Below, one piece after another: positions 31,510-43,541 of a stretch of 64,000 bases of DNA. Below the pieces are notes generated by a model. That model saw only the letters and a program-made list of their open reading frames with translations. It was not told the origin of the DNA and did no database searches. Origin of the DNA: Cryptomeria japonica. Taxonomy: Eukaryota; Streptophyta; Pinopsida; Cupressales; Cupressaceae. The position numbers and the translations under genes are program-made. The stretch spans positions 121,024,640-121,088,639 of the forward strand of contig NC_081410.1 in the NCBI RefSeq assembly GCF_030272615.1, in the 5' to 3' direction. The stretch's first letter is position 1; each line of letters begins with the position of its first letter.

Positions 31510-31960
31510 TTCCCAAAATTGGGAAAATCGTGCAGAAAGAAGATTCATACCAGTCATTTTCTCTAGGTATACAGACTTTGAAGTTGTGTCTGCTACATTT
31601 TCTGGAGCTAGAGTTGACAAATGAGGTGTAGCAATAGAATTTCCCAAACAGTTACAAGTAATTAGACTAGTATAATTGTCACCTTTGCCTTTAATACTGT
31701 CAGAACAGTTGGTTGGGGTAAGTATTTGTGAACAATATCATGCAACAATCTACTACCTAGAGAAGCATTTATTGTGCATGCCTTTTCCAGTGTTGGGGTA
31801 AATGGATTTGATTGAAAAAAATCTAAAGTATTAGTTGACAACATGCAATCACCTTCTTCAATCATTTTACTGACATTGTCAATGTCAATGGTACTATGTA
31901 CAATGAAATTAGCATATGAGAATGGTTTACTCTGAATAGTTGCTCTGGACATTGGGCTAC
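31510..31960 (-). pseudogene. Unrecognised coding remnant
   Basis: A 96-codon open stretch (31662-31952) begins MSRATIQSKPFSYANF and includes LEKACTINASLGSRLLHDIV. A further readable part in another frame (SIATPHLSTLAPENVAD) reaches about 31510. Amino acid composition looks protein-like, not simple repeat, but I recognise no family. It adjoins the Gypsy right LTR, so a part may have been displaced. It may belong with the remnant at 33859-34235, which has the same strand. Confidence 0.35.
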
Positions 31961-33858
31961 TGAGACGCTTCTATTGAGGAGGACGATCAAGATATGAAAT
32001 TAAGCATTGACTTGTGCAAGTATTGTAGTTTCCTTAATCTTTCTAACTAGATTCTCTTGGCATAGATGACAAAGGACTTGTTTTTTAAGCAATCTCTCCA
32101 TATTTTTCTTAGCTTTATGGAACCCCTTCACATAAATCCATTACACCATTTTAGGGATATGTTTTTTGTACCATTAATCCTTCATTTGCAGTTTACTACA
32201 CAATGACCCATGCAAAGAAGTAGTATAATATTACTACATTGCATGTCAATAATGTAATGAATAGATGAGTGTCCTTTATTTTCATAAGCATCACAAATAT
32301 GATGCACATCTCTACAAAGAGAGCACCTAGTGCTAATGGTAATTTATTGTGATAGACAAGGGCAACCATTGTTTTGAATTTTATAGTACTCTACTACTAT
32401 GTGCACATGGTATTTTCATGACCTATACAAAATGTTTTACCAAAATGTGTACCGCTTTAGTAATTTGAATATGTGTCTTACATAACAATATCCCATTGAA
32501 TATTCATGTAAAAGCATATTGTCTTGTACAAAATTTAAATGCCAAGCATTTTGTAAACTACACTCACAATATGCCAAGATCATTTATTATTGTGAATAAT
32601 TTTTTTGCTATGTCTATGGAACTACATTATCTCTACAATGCTAAGTTCATTTTTGTAACTACATTCACAATATGCCCAGATCATTTATTATTGTGATTTT
32701 TTTTTTTGCTGTCTATGGAACTACATTATCTCTACAATGCTAAGTTCATTTCAGAGTATTATGAAATTTGTACCTATAAAAATGAAGAAGTGCATTGTAC
32801 ATGTTATGTCAAAGTATCAAGCTAGTATTGAACCTGATTTCCCTTGCTTTTTGCCTCTTTTAGTTTAATTTGAAACCTGCAACACAACTAATTGATATAC
32901 TGCATGAGAACCCACTACATTGTGCTATCAAGTATTTCGATTTGCATGAGCTTTTCAAAGCGAAAGTATATTGTAAGTCATTGTTGAATTTCATAGTGCA
33001 CAAAAAAATAAATAAATTAATAAAATAATTGTGGACATAAGGTCTAACTAACTTATGCAAACATTTTTTTAATTTGAATTGAATATGATTTGAATATTAT
33101 ATAGGAGGTCTTTTGAATTCAATATAACACAAAATAAAGATTATAAAATATTTGGTAAATCATATATCTGTTTATTTTTACTTTGACAAATAAATTATTT
33201 CTTAGATGTTAATTTTATGTACAAATAGATGGTTATATTAATCTCAATTTTATGAATAAAAAATTAATATGATACAATATAATTAATTTTGTTGTTAGTT
33301 ATATTTCTTTAATAGATTATTTTTCTTATTTTGGTATGCTTTAATTAATTATTGATTTCATAGTGAACATTGCATTGTTCAAAGTGATTGGGTACTCAAT
33401 TTTTCTATATTTTTGTTATTTTTTCCTTGTTTGTATTTTTTACACAACTGACATATTAAGTTTATGACAAAGACGATTCATGATTGCAATTACTGATTTT
33501 GCATTTTCACACACGTACATCTCAAACAGGTAGATAAATAGTGGAAGAAAAAATTCTAAGAAATAAGAATGACACATTTAAATGTATACTTCCTTGTAAA
33601 AATGTCTTAAGTCTATAGCTAAAATATATTGATAGTAGTAAACATGGGAACACACATAGCTTTTATGTTATAATAGTAAAGCATAAACATAGGTACATGA
33701 CAGAGATGTGGTTACAAATTAAGAAGACGCTTGGGAAGCAAGCATGGGAAGTATTGTTGTAATAGGTGGATGAGGAGGAATATGTGCACATAAAAACATC
33801 AGTCCCTTGAATAAATTTGATAACTTTCTTGTGAGATCATTTCCCAAGTGCTCGCTAT
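31961..33858. other. AT-rich intergenic stretch with a 100 bp tandem duplication
   Basis: No gene is visible. A duplication with a 100 bp step covers about 32554-32752; the marker GATCATTTATTATTGTGA begins at 32579 and again at 32679. The remainder is AT-rich sequence without recognisable structure. Confidence 0.6.
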
Positions 33859-34235
33859 GTTCTTTCAACACGTGTAAAAACCAACTCACAATTATTGTTC
33901 ACAACAACTTTTACAACATTGTAAACACGAGAAGCTACATCACGTAGTGTTATTGTGTCATGCAAGAATATACCCCCCAAAAGACCTTCATGGTTTATTG
34001 CATCACAAGCATTGATAGCTACATTGTAACCAATTGATGGAGCAAAATAATCTTGAATATATGAATTCCCAAAGTTTTCAACAAGATCTGAATTCTAGAC
34101 CGAGTCCATACAATTTGAAAGTAAACACAACACAACGTCAGAGTTGTACACTAAGCTAGAAGAATTCTGCAGGAATTCCTCGCCTAAAATTGACCTCGAA
34201 GATTCTTTAGCTGATGGACAATCAAAATCAAGATG
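33859..34235 (-). pseudogene. Unrecognised coding remnant, second block
   Basis: A - strand frame reads NSDLVENFGNSYIQDYFAPS, then NVAINACDAINHEGLLGGIF and DVASRVYNVVKVVVNNN, with one stop near 34095 and a stop after FTRVERT near 33859. Upstream of the internal stop the same frame gives SILGEEFLQNSSSLVYNSD. The run is long and balanced enough to be a decayed exon, but I cannot assign a family. Confidence 0.35.
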
Positions 34236-36283
34236 TGTGCAATTACAATCGAATCAATTGGCCCAATAATCGAGCAGTCCCATTTTGGTGGGGGAATGTA
34301 TATACGCTTATTCTTTGCAACCGTGTATATTTTGTGATAATATTTAAATCAAAGAAGCATAAGCGTAATTGAAGTACCATTATTTTCCTTACAATTAAAA
34401 TGTATTAGAAAACTTTATCCCACATAAACAAATGTGCATATATATTAAATTTTTTGAATTTAATATATTAATCACAATATCAAAAATTCTACAATACTTT
34501 TAATAATGTATACCAATTATCAATTGGAATAAATAAATGTAAGCTTTATAATTGTTTATAGTATTTTTATTATCAAGGTCTATTGTTGTAGAGACTTCCT
34601 AAATATTAAACCACTGAAAAAATATATTTTAAAAATACTGAAATAAATTTCTTGTTGCAAAACTAAAATATGAAACAAAATACATGTGAGTCAAATGTAC
34701 ATTCATGGAATGTCTAAAATTGACTGATAAGAGTTAAAATATATTCTCTATGTACCAACAATAATTACTACATTTGAAACCGAATTAAAATATAATAACT
34801 GAAAAATATGTAATATTCACCTGTATGTTATTAACTAGGGAAAATCTGCCTTCAAGATCATAAAAAATTATAAACTTGATTTGAACATTATAAAATTGAT
34901 CGAAAACTATACAATATCAATATAAAATTTGCTTTTAAAAATGATAATAATTTCTTCTCAACATTGATTTTGACTAATTCTTAAATAAGCACGTAAGAAA
35001 TATTATGAATCAAACCATCATAAACCTTTATATGAAAACTAGCAAAAGAAGATAAATAACAAAAAGAACAAAGCACTTTATTTTGTATACAAGAACAACT
35101 CGCCTTCATCAAATTATGTATAAATATGTAGGAAACCCTGTGTAAAAATGGTGGTATAAATATGCAATATGGGTATATCTCGTAAATAGGGGATAAGTCA
35201 CTATGGACCTCACTTTCCGAGCACAAAAAATGAACTTTACACATTCTCAACATAAAGGCATTGACCACCAAAATTGCCCATATTTGTACTGTATTGCGAA
35301 CTACGGCTCAACCATATAAAAACTAAAAGACAAGAAATTTTCAATGTCACTCATTACCTATCTTCAATGCATTAGACAACATGGCACGTGTGCCATTTTT
35401 AATGCTCAATGTTACATGGTAAACTATGGAAATCACATATGTTTGCCATAGCCATGCAAGAGACAAGTTGATACGAATTGAAGTTGTATTGAATCAAAAC
35501 TAACAAAGGTTTCCGGAGAGCCCCAAAATTCTCCATTGACATGAACAACTTCTTCCTCATCACCTTTAGGATAATTCTCTAGAGGTGATGAGGAAGAAGT
35601 TCATTGACATGAACAACTTGAATCGCCTGAAGGTAGGGAGGAAATAACTAAATTAGCCAAAATTCAAATATAGGTATGAAACAAGGGGAGAGAAGGTCGT
35701 TTAATATTAGAAATATGGATATTTACAGTATAATTTTGGTAACAGATTCAATTCATTACAGTTCCTAAAGGTGCCTTTGAGTACATCCGTGATGAAATTG
35801 ATCTCGATTGGAAAGTTGTTGTGCAAGAACTACAACACCAGAACAACATGCCCAATGGCAACCATCTAAAGTGGTTTTGTAACTTAGGAACGAAGATATT
35901 TTAATATAAACTTCCTTTGTACTGTGGTATACTCTATGAATGTTTCACCTTATTACATACAAATATGCTTACATTCATATATGTACGTAGATTGGGGTGA
36001 AGCTGAAGTTGCATCAGGCCCATGTTTTGATGTCATTTCAGGCAATTGTCATTGTATATACACTAATCTCCTTCCATCATACTATTCTTATATTCTAGTT
36101 AATTCAGACGTAGATTTAAGATTTACCATATAACGAGGTTATGAGACGCATTGTTGTTTCCTTGCCCTTTCAAATGGCTTTAGAAAAGTATAAATGATTT
36201 CTTATTTATAATTTACTCTTTAAAATGTATTGATGACAGACATTGCATCTGTTCAAACTAATTGAAGTTTGTACCCTTCTAAC
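34236..36283. other. AT-rich intergenic stretch left of Copia C
   Basis: Mostly AT-rich with no convincing gene. A short + strand frame near 35762-35884 reads VPKGAFEYIRDEIDLDWKVV and looks protein-like, but it is isolated. The hairpin at 35547-35601 is listed separately. The last five bases CTAAC (36279-36283) are the left target duplication of Copia C. Confidence 0.5.
35547..35601. repeat. Perfect hairpin: 19 bp arms, 17 bp loop
   Basis: AACTTCTTCCTCATCACCT (35547-35565) is exactly complementary to AGGTGATGAGGAAGAAGTT (35583-35601). The arms are flanked by a direct repeat, CATTGACATGAACAACTT, that begins just before the left arm and again overlapping the right arm. Confidence 0.9.
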
Positions 36284-37598
36284 TGTTGGATACTGTTAAG
36301 AAGTCTGTTGGAATGATGTGTTGTAATTGATGTCAACATATTCCTCTGTGTATCCAGTGTTGTGGTCAGATTGGATGAGTTGGTTTGGTCAGTGTGTTGC
36401 AGATGAGTTGTTGCAGATTAAAGAGTTTTGAGATAAGTATCTCTAGTTGATTTAGCAGAAGTTTCAATGGCATGCATGGTTATTTGATCAAGTTGTGTGA
36501 TCCGGTATTGAGGTTATTTTTTCAGTTGTTCGTGTTATTCGGTATTCTGGATTTTGCACCACATTGCTCTGAAATTACAATATCTTGGTTTGCGGATTTG
36601 GCAGAGTATTTGGGACATTCATATGTGTCCTCAATTTAAATGGTTCGTGACTTGGAGGTTCGTCAATGAATCTTTCAATTTGACAGTCGATTTAGTTGGT
36701 GTTCTTGAGGTTTGGTATAATGATGATGAAGATTCTAGTAAGTGATGATGTTGTGGTGATTTACATTGCTTATGGATGTTTCTAGATCATGTTCTATCCA
36801 TGTTGATGGTCCACATTGATCATTGTGTCCGTTGTTGATCATTTTCTTGATTCGATGGTGTTCTTCATGTTATGCGACATTCATGTTGATTGTAGTGTGT
36901 TGTGGATGTTCAAGACGTAATCTTTGGAGGTGTTTCTTGTGTGTGGTATTAGTTTAGGTCCAGACTATATCTTAGCCGATATTGTTTTGGTTTGCATGTA
37001 TTGTTGTAGCGTGTGAGGTTATTGTTTTATAATTTGCATTGAGGGTTGATCCGCCCTTGAAATTTAGGTTGATGATTTGTATAAATATATGTAATAGTCA
37101 TGTGAGAGATGTATCTACATGTGCGAACATTGATTTGATCTTTCCGTGGCAGAGGAGAAGTGTGAAGAAGTGTGAAAGAGAAAAGTTTGAGTTTGTGCTT
37201 AACCATAACTATAACCAGGAATGAGGAGATGCTATTCTATCAGTTCATGATCCTCTGGATGTAATTTGAATGTTTTTATAAGACAAAGAGCCTTCTTAAT
37301 GGTTGTAGCCCTTCTTGTTATATGATTTGAGTAGTGAGCTCTAGGCAATGTGCCATAATGCATGTGCATTCCCCATTATAATATTTCACTTACTCCTAAC
37401 ATGGTATTATCTCATTGTGGGTAGGTTCCCACCATGGGTTTTCCACGTCAAAAATATTGGTGTTATGTGTGTTATTGATGTGGTGTTGATTTATGCTTTC
37501 ATTGTTAATTATCCGATCTGAATTTAAGTTATGAGTTTTTTAGAGTTTGAGAGCAAACTGATTCACCCCCCACTTAGTTTGTTGCATTGTTGCCAACA
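36284..37598 (+). repeat. 5' LTR of Copia C (1315 bp)
   Basis: Starts TGTTGGATACTG and ends GCCAACA. Near its 3' end is TTCACCCCCCACTTAG, the C-rich block shared with the other Copia LTRs here. Open frames inside it are incidental. Confidence 0.94.
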
Positions 37599-37600
37599 AT

Positions 37601-37613
37601 TGGTATCAGAGCT
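37601..37613 (+). other. Primer binding site, Copia C
   Basis: TGGTATCAGAGCT two bases after the LTR, complementary to the Met-tRNA 3' end. Confidence 0.93.
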
Positions 37614-37654
37614 AGATCCTCTGGAAGAAGCTTGACCGCTTGAGGTGATCCGGG

Positions 37655-38500
37655 ATGGCAACCTTTGCTTTTAAGAAAGATAATCCAATATTCAATGGAA
37701 CAAATTATACTCTCTCGAAGAACCAGATGGAATATCATTTAAGATGCATCGGTGAAGATTATTGTTCAAGATTACTAAGAATGCGTATAATGCTCTTTTG
37801 AATGGTCCTACTACTTTGGATGAGATAAAGGAAGTTGAATTCAATATCAAAGCTAAGGAAGCATTGTTGTGTATCTTGTTTGATTATGAGATAATGTGAT
37901 GGATTTGTAGACTGTTCATGAGATCTGGAAGAAGTTGGAGACTTTGTTTGAAGGTGACAACCATGTGAAAGTTGTTAAGTTTCAAAGCTTGAAGGGAAAG
38001 TATAAGATGTTGAAGATGGGCGAAGATGTGAACATTACCTCCTTCATGCAGAAAGTGAATGAACTTGTGTTGAACATCAGATGTGTCAGTGGAGCATTGG
38101 AAGAATCTGAGATTGTAGCTATAGTGTTGAGATCCTTGCCTCCTTACAAGCATAAGGTTGCTGCTATTGAGGAGATCCGAACGGTGACAGATGTGACTAG
38201 AGATATGCTGATTGGAAAGCTTGTTGCTTTTGAGTTGAGCAAGTTTGGTGGATCTAATCTAAATCTACATTCAAAGCTATTGTATTTGGGAAGGAGAAAT
38301 ATGATCCGGGAGAAAGTTCTACAAGAGTATCCAAATATGAGAAGGAGATGAGAGAGATTCAAGAAGAAGAAAGAGAGCTTGAAGATCTTGAAGCCCTGAT
38401 TACCAAAAGGTGTCAGCAAGTATGAAGGGAAGTTCCCTCTTAAATATTCTTCATGCAATAAGATATGACATTTTGCCTCAAGGTGTCCAGAGAGAGTTTC
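37655..38500 (+). pseudogene. gag: gag of Copia C, frameshifted
   Basis: Starts at ATG 37655 (MATFAFKKDNPIFNGTNYT). A frame change occurs between about 37760 and 37900. The longest open part is 37935-38351, holding the helical gag core. The zinc knuckle at about 38440-38490 is damaged: the first Cys is replaced by Tyr and the Gly before the His is a TGA stop. Family D keeps the corresponding knuckle intact at 47614-47655. Confidence 0.85.
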
Positions 38501-38510
38501 TAAGAAGCCA

Positions 38511-38957
38511 TTGAAGCCATATAAGCCTAAATATCATAAGTGTTATTTTGTTGCTGACGAAGGTATGATAGATGATGAACTTGAGAAGGGAAATTCAAGA
38601 GATGAATGGGTGTTCATTGCTATCAAGGAAGATGATTCGATTACCGTTGATTCTACTAGCTGCGTTAATGAGGAGAAAGCTTTAGCTACTAAGGTTGTAG
38701 AGAAAGATGAATGGTTTTTGAGTATGGAAAAGTATGGTGGTGGTGTAGTAAGATTTGGAGATGACAAAGTTGGTATAATCTATGGTAGAGGTTCTATTTC
38801 TCTTAATGGTAAGTATAACACTGATGATGTCTTATATGTTGAAGGTATAAAAGATAATATTTTGAGTGTTGGACAGGTGGTTGATAAGGGATATGATTTG
38901 CAATTCAAGAATGGAAAATGTAAGATCTTGAGTAGCTCCGGAATTGAGATTGCATAA
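38511..38957 (+). pseudogene. Protease region of Copia C, active site deleted
   Basis: A 148-codon stretch starts after the knuckle (KPYKPKYHKCYF) and continues to YNTDDVLYVEGIKDNILSVG. Where Copia A has a W-V-I-D-S-G run, this copy goes directly from DEW to FLSMEKY at about 38713. Compared with family D about 16 residues are missing. The catalytic Asp-Ser-Gly is therefore absent. Confidence 0.8.
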
Positions 38958-39840
38958 GGTACAAAGACTAAAGGTAATATCTTTCACTTGAATGTTGGTG
39001 GTAAAATTTGTTTGATTTCTCAGGTTGATAAAAGTTGGTTATGACATAGAAGGACGTGTCATGTAAATTTTGACTGCATGGTTAAGATAAGTTCTACTTA
39101 AGCAGTGAGAGATATTGCTAAGATTGTAAAGCCTACTAATCCAGTATGTAAGGGATGTCAGTTAGGGAAGCAGACAAGAGTTACTTTCAAAAGCAAATAG
39201 TATACTTCTAATTGAATATTGGATCTTGTGCATATTGATATGTGTGGTCCTTCTAGAGTGAGAAGCTTACAAAGTGATAGGTATTTCGTGTTGTTGATTA
39301 ATGATTATTCAAGGATAATGTGGGTTACTTTCTTAAGGGAAGAGTATGAAGCATTGGAGAAGTTCAATATTTTCAAATCTATGGTTGAGACAGAGATTGG
39401 ATTGAAGTTGAAGTGTTTGAAATTTGACAAAGGTGGTGAATTTACTTCTGGTGAGTTCATTTCTTTTTGTGAAGAGCATGGGGTGATGAGACAGTTATCT
39501 ACTCCACGGACCCCTCAACAGAATGGTGTTGTAGAAAGGAAGAACAAGACAATTCAAAAGGCTTCTAGAACCATGATGATTGAAGGAAATGTTCCACATA
39601 TCTATTGGAGAAAAGTTGTGAGTATTGCAATATATACCTTTAACCGGGTGCATATCAAAGGTGATACCGATAATATTCCTTATGAGTTATGGTTTGGTCA
39701 TGTTCCTATAGTTAGATATTTCAGAATTTTTGGTAGTAAATACTATATCAAAAGAGATGAAGATATAGGGAAGTTTGATGCTAGATGTGATGAAGGAATC
39801 TTTCTTGGTTATTCTACTAAGAGTAAGGCCTACTAGTGTT
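38958..39840 (+). pseudogene. Integrase of Copia C
   Basis: The HHCC region is degraded (near 39040-39180, with stops). The open part 39219-39836 holds the core: Asp in VHIDMCGPSR, Asp in KFDKGGEF and Glu in NGVVERKNK, then the GIFLGYSTKSKAY block before a TAG. All three DDE residues are visible. The Met at 39219 is only the first Met after a stop. Confidence 0.87.
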
Positions 39841-40218
39841 ATAACAAAAGATTGAGGAAGATAGTTGAAAGTGCTGATGTGAAGGTTGATGAAGGAAATA
39901 AGAGACAAATCATATTATGCGGATATGATTCAGATGATCAGGATGTCAGTGCAGATAAAGGAAAGCAAGTGCAGACCCAAAATCAAGTGTGGATTTCTCT
40001 GGAAAATTATGGGAATGAATGAGAGACAAGTACTAGCGCAAAAGAAAGATCTCAAGAGTCTGAGAACCATGAAAATCCTAAGACTCCCAGGTATGTAAGG
40101 TTGAATCATTCAGAGAATCATATCATATGTGATAAGAATAGAGGTGCGATGACTAGGAGAAGAATTGTTGAAGAGTATTGCTTGATTTCTAAGATTGAAC
40201 CTAAGAATGTTAATGAAG

Positions 40219-41720
40219 TTATTGGCATATGTGAAGAGTGTGATGACATGATGATATTGTATGTTGTCATTGATGTCAATATGTTGAAGGGTGAACCGGT
40301 ATATTGAAACTAAGCAACTGGCAAAGTGAACCGGTATGATGTTGTGAACCGGTATATGTGAAAAAGTGAAGCGGTATGTTTGTCCAAGTGAACCGATATG
40401 TTGAAATGTGAACTGGTCTATGGAATGTTTTCTATCAAGGTTTAATATGGTTATGACTACCAGTTGGTAGTCTCAGCTTCAGGGTTTCCAGTTGAAGTGT
40501 TTCAAGCCTGTGTGATTCAACCGATGACATCGTGTGATGAGTTAGCATTGTAATGGTAATCAGATCGTGTTGCCACGTCAGCCTTGTGCGCGTGAAGGAT
40601 CTTGCGTGAAGGAGATTGATCCTATCTACCTCGGGAATGTGAGAAGTCTCTACAAACGGTAGAGAACGCATGATGGGTTATCGCCTCCAAGAAGCGGTAA
40701 GAATGAACGAAGGAGAACGTCTTGAGATCTATTCAAGACCGTTGTATACAATGCAAAGTGTTCAATGGTCAGGATTGAACCAACTGAATTGCTTAACCTA
40801 AATATTTAGGGTTTAAAGTTTATGCTACGACCTATTTGTTTCCTATAAGGTTGATGTTGTTTTTTATATTGAGGTTGTTGGCAAATGTTGTGTGTGTATC
40901 TAAGTGCATAGATACATGATTCTTGGCAAACCATATAAGAGAATAGATACCTACAGAGTGTGAGTGCAGAAGGAAGGAACTAAAATAGATCTGCATTGGC
41001 ATTGAGTGTTGTTACCAGATCATTGTAATACCTGTTGACCTCTAACCACTTCAACAGTTGGAAAATCCCTTAACAGGCTAGCTTTAACCGGCTTGTTGTA
41101 AAATCCTTTAACATGGTGACTCAAAATCATTAAGTTTTAAAAATCCTCTAATAAGGTAAACTTTAATAGGGTTTAGCTCTTAACCGGGTATTTTAGCCAT
41201 CCCTTAACTGGGTGATCCCTAGCAGGATCAGTTCCTAACAAAACCTATTGTAAAGTCTTTAACCGGACTAGGCTCCTAACAGAGCGGACTTCAAAAGGGT
41301 TCAAAGAACAGCTTGTGGGTAGTCATCTCCACCATGGTTTTTCCTAGTTGGGTTTCCATGTTAAAAATATATGTGTTATGTGTGATTCTTTTCATGTGAT
41401 GCTTTGTTATTCTCTGTTAAGTGGTAAAGCATGTTGAACCAGTAAGTCATTACATTTATGTTGTAGTATTACTAGTGTATGTATATGAGTGAAGTGGAAA
41501 TAAGATGTTAGATTGTGTGGAAAGCTGAGTTACCGGTTTATGTCTTTCACTATGCTTAACCGATAGTCATTTGGTTTAGATTGGTGTTATTGCTTGCCAG
41601 TCAATGTGCGGGGTTCTCAGTCAAACTGGTTTAAGGAAAAGTGTTTTTATCAAGTACTAATTCACCCCCCCCCCCCCCTCAGTACCGGTTTGGTACTAAC
41701 TATTCATCATTGATTCATCA
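40219..41720. mobile_element. Solo LTR (1502 bp) inserted in Copia C RT region
   Basis: It splits codons for IEPKNVNE from CKDENWVEAMEEEL, which are contiguous in the family D copy near 53150. GAAG flanks both sides (40215-40218, 41721-41724). The insert ends ...TTCATCA. It resembles the LTR of Copia A: at least five exact ACCGGT palindromes, and a late TTCACCCC-type block that has grown into a run of about 15 C (near 41666-41680) before TCAGTACCGG. There is no coding content. Its left end reads TTATTGGC where TG is expected. Confidence 0.8.
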
Positions 41721-42500
41721 GAAGCTTGTAAAGATGAAAATTGGGTTGAAGCAATGGAAGAAGAATTGAATCAGATTGGGAAGAATAATACATGAATTCT
41801 TGTTCACAGACCTAAGGATAAAAATGTAATTGGAACTAAATGGGTGTTTCACACTAAATTGAATGAGGAAGGTGAAGTTGTTAGGAATAAAGCAAGACTT
41901 GTTTGTAAGGGTTATTCTTGGATGGAAGGAATTGATTTTGAGGAGACTTTTGCTTTGATAGCTAGAATTTAAGTTGTTAGATTATTTCTTGCTTATGTTG
42001 CTTATAAAGATTTCAAAGTTTAGCAAATGGATGTCAAGTCAACCTTTCTTAATGGCGAGTTGGAAGAAGAAATTCATATTGAGAAACCAGATGGATTTTA
42101 GTTGACGTATCAAAAAGATATGGTTTGCATATTGAAGAAAGCATTGTATGGATTGAAGCAAGCCCCAAGACCCTGGTATGCCAGATTAGATAAGTATTTG
42201 AAGGTACTGTTGATAGTAGTCTGTACTTCAAGATTCATAATGAAAACATCTTAATTGTTGAAGTTTTTGTTGATTATATTATTTTTGGTGGAAATGATAG
42301 TTTGTACAAGAAGTTTGCTGATGATATGCAAAATGAGTTTTTGATGTCTATGATTGGTGAGATGAAATTATTTTTGGGATTGCAAATTACTCAGTTGGAT
42401 AAAGGTATTTTTATATCTCAGTCTAAGTATGTGAAGGAATTGTTGAAGACGTTTCCGGTTTGGATGATGCAAATCCAGTTGGTACACCTATGGTGACTGG
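41721..42500 (+). pseudogene. Reverse transcriptase of Copia C, broken
   Basis: Read across stops: [61 protein letters not shown] and FADDMQNEFLMSMIGEMK. Where YVDD is expected (near 42270) the sequence reads FVDYIIFG, so the second catalytic Asp is changed to Tyr. Stops include TAG near 42021 and 42100. It connects to RNase H by a frame change near 42460. Confidence 0.85.
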
Positions 42501-43221
42501 ATGCAAGTTGACAAAGGATGATGATTCTCCGAAAGCAAATCATACAAGATATAGATCTATGATTGGTGGATTGTTGTATTTGACTCAGCCTAGACTGGAT
42601 ATAATGAATGTTTTATGTCTTGTTCCTATATTTCAAGCTAATCCTAAGGAATCTCATGTTATTGTTGTGAAAAGAATTTTTAGATACTTAAAAGGGACAA
42701 TTGGTTTTAGTTTATGGTATCCTAGAGATGATGACTTTACTTTGAGTGCTTTTACTGATTCTTATTGGGCAGGTGATGTAGATGACAGAAAGAGTACTAG
42801 TAGTGGTGCATTTTTCTTGGGTACAATATTGGTTTCATGGATGAGTAAGAAGAAAAATGCTATCTCTTTGTCTACTACAAAAGATGAATACATTGTTGTT
42901 GTTAGCAATTGTACTCGGGTGATTTGGATGAAGCAGATGTTGAAGGATATCGGAGTTATTTTTGATGAGCCTACTACTATATATTGTGACAATTCGAGTG
43001 CTATCAATATTTCTAAGAATTCGGTGTTGCATTCTAAGACTAAGCATACATCAATAAAGTTTCATTTACTGAGAGAGAAGGTTAATGAGAAGGAAGTCAG
43101 ATTGGAGTATGTATCTATAAAGGAACAGATTGCAGATATCTTCATGAAGCCTTTGCCTAAAGTTACATTTAAGTATCTCAAAGAGAAGCTATGGGTGATT
43201 TCCCCTTCTAATGATAACTAA
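42460..43221 (+). pseudogene. RT C-terminus and RNase H of Copia C, uninterrupted
   Basis: The 253-codon frame reads NPVGTPMVTGCKLTKDDD, then YRSMIGGLLYLTQPRLDI, RIFRYLKGTIGFSLWYP, DSYWAGDVDDRKSTS, SLSTTKDEYI, CDNSSAINISKNSVLHSK and ends WVISPSNDN close to the 3' end. The RNase H second acidic residue is in TTKDEY, where related copies have TTEAEY; this Glu-to-Lys-Asp shift may impair it. Nevertheless it is the longest intact block of this element. Confidence 0.87.
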
Positions 43222-43541
43222 GATGCATGGAGTTGCATCAGTCTGGTGGACTTCACAAAGATATCTTGTGATTTAGATTGAGGAGTGAGGCTGCTACTTA
43301 GGGGGTGTAGTCAGTATGTGGTTCAATTGTTCAATTTATTGAGTTTGTTCTAAGGGTGAGAGAATAATGATTTGTATGTGTCTTTTGCATTGATGTAAAA
43401 GGGGAGAGAAGCATGTGAAAAATTGTTGATCTCAGGGGGAGATTGTTGAGAGTTATGTGAGATTGTTGGTTGTTGAATTTCTTTCTTTGCATTGATTATT
43501 TCTCACATTCATATGTTTCCATCAATGCCAAAGGGGGAGAT
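43222..43541 (+). other. 3' spacer and polypurine tract of Copia C
   Basis: About 300 non-coding bases with G-rich runs end in AAAGGGGGAGAT (43530-43541), the purine tract touching the 3' LTR. Confidence 0.85.

Noticed and set aside
41663..41680. Run of about 15 C as a functional site
   Set aside because: It extends a C-rich block present at the same place in related LTRs; length may also be a sequencing or assembly error.
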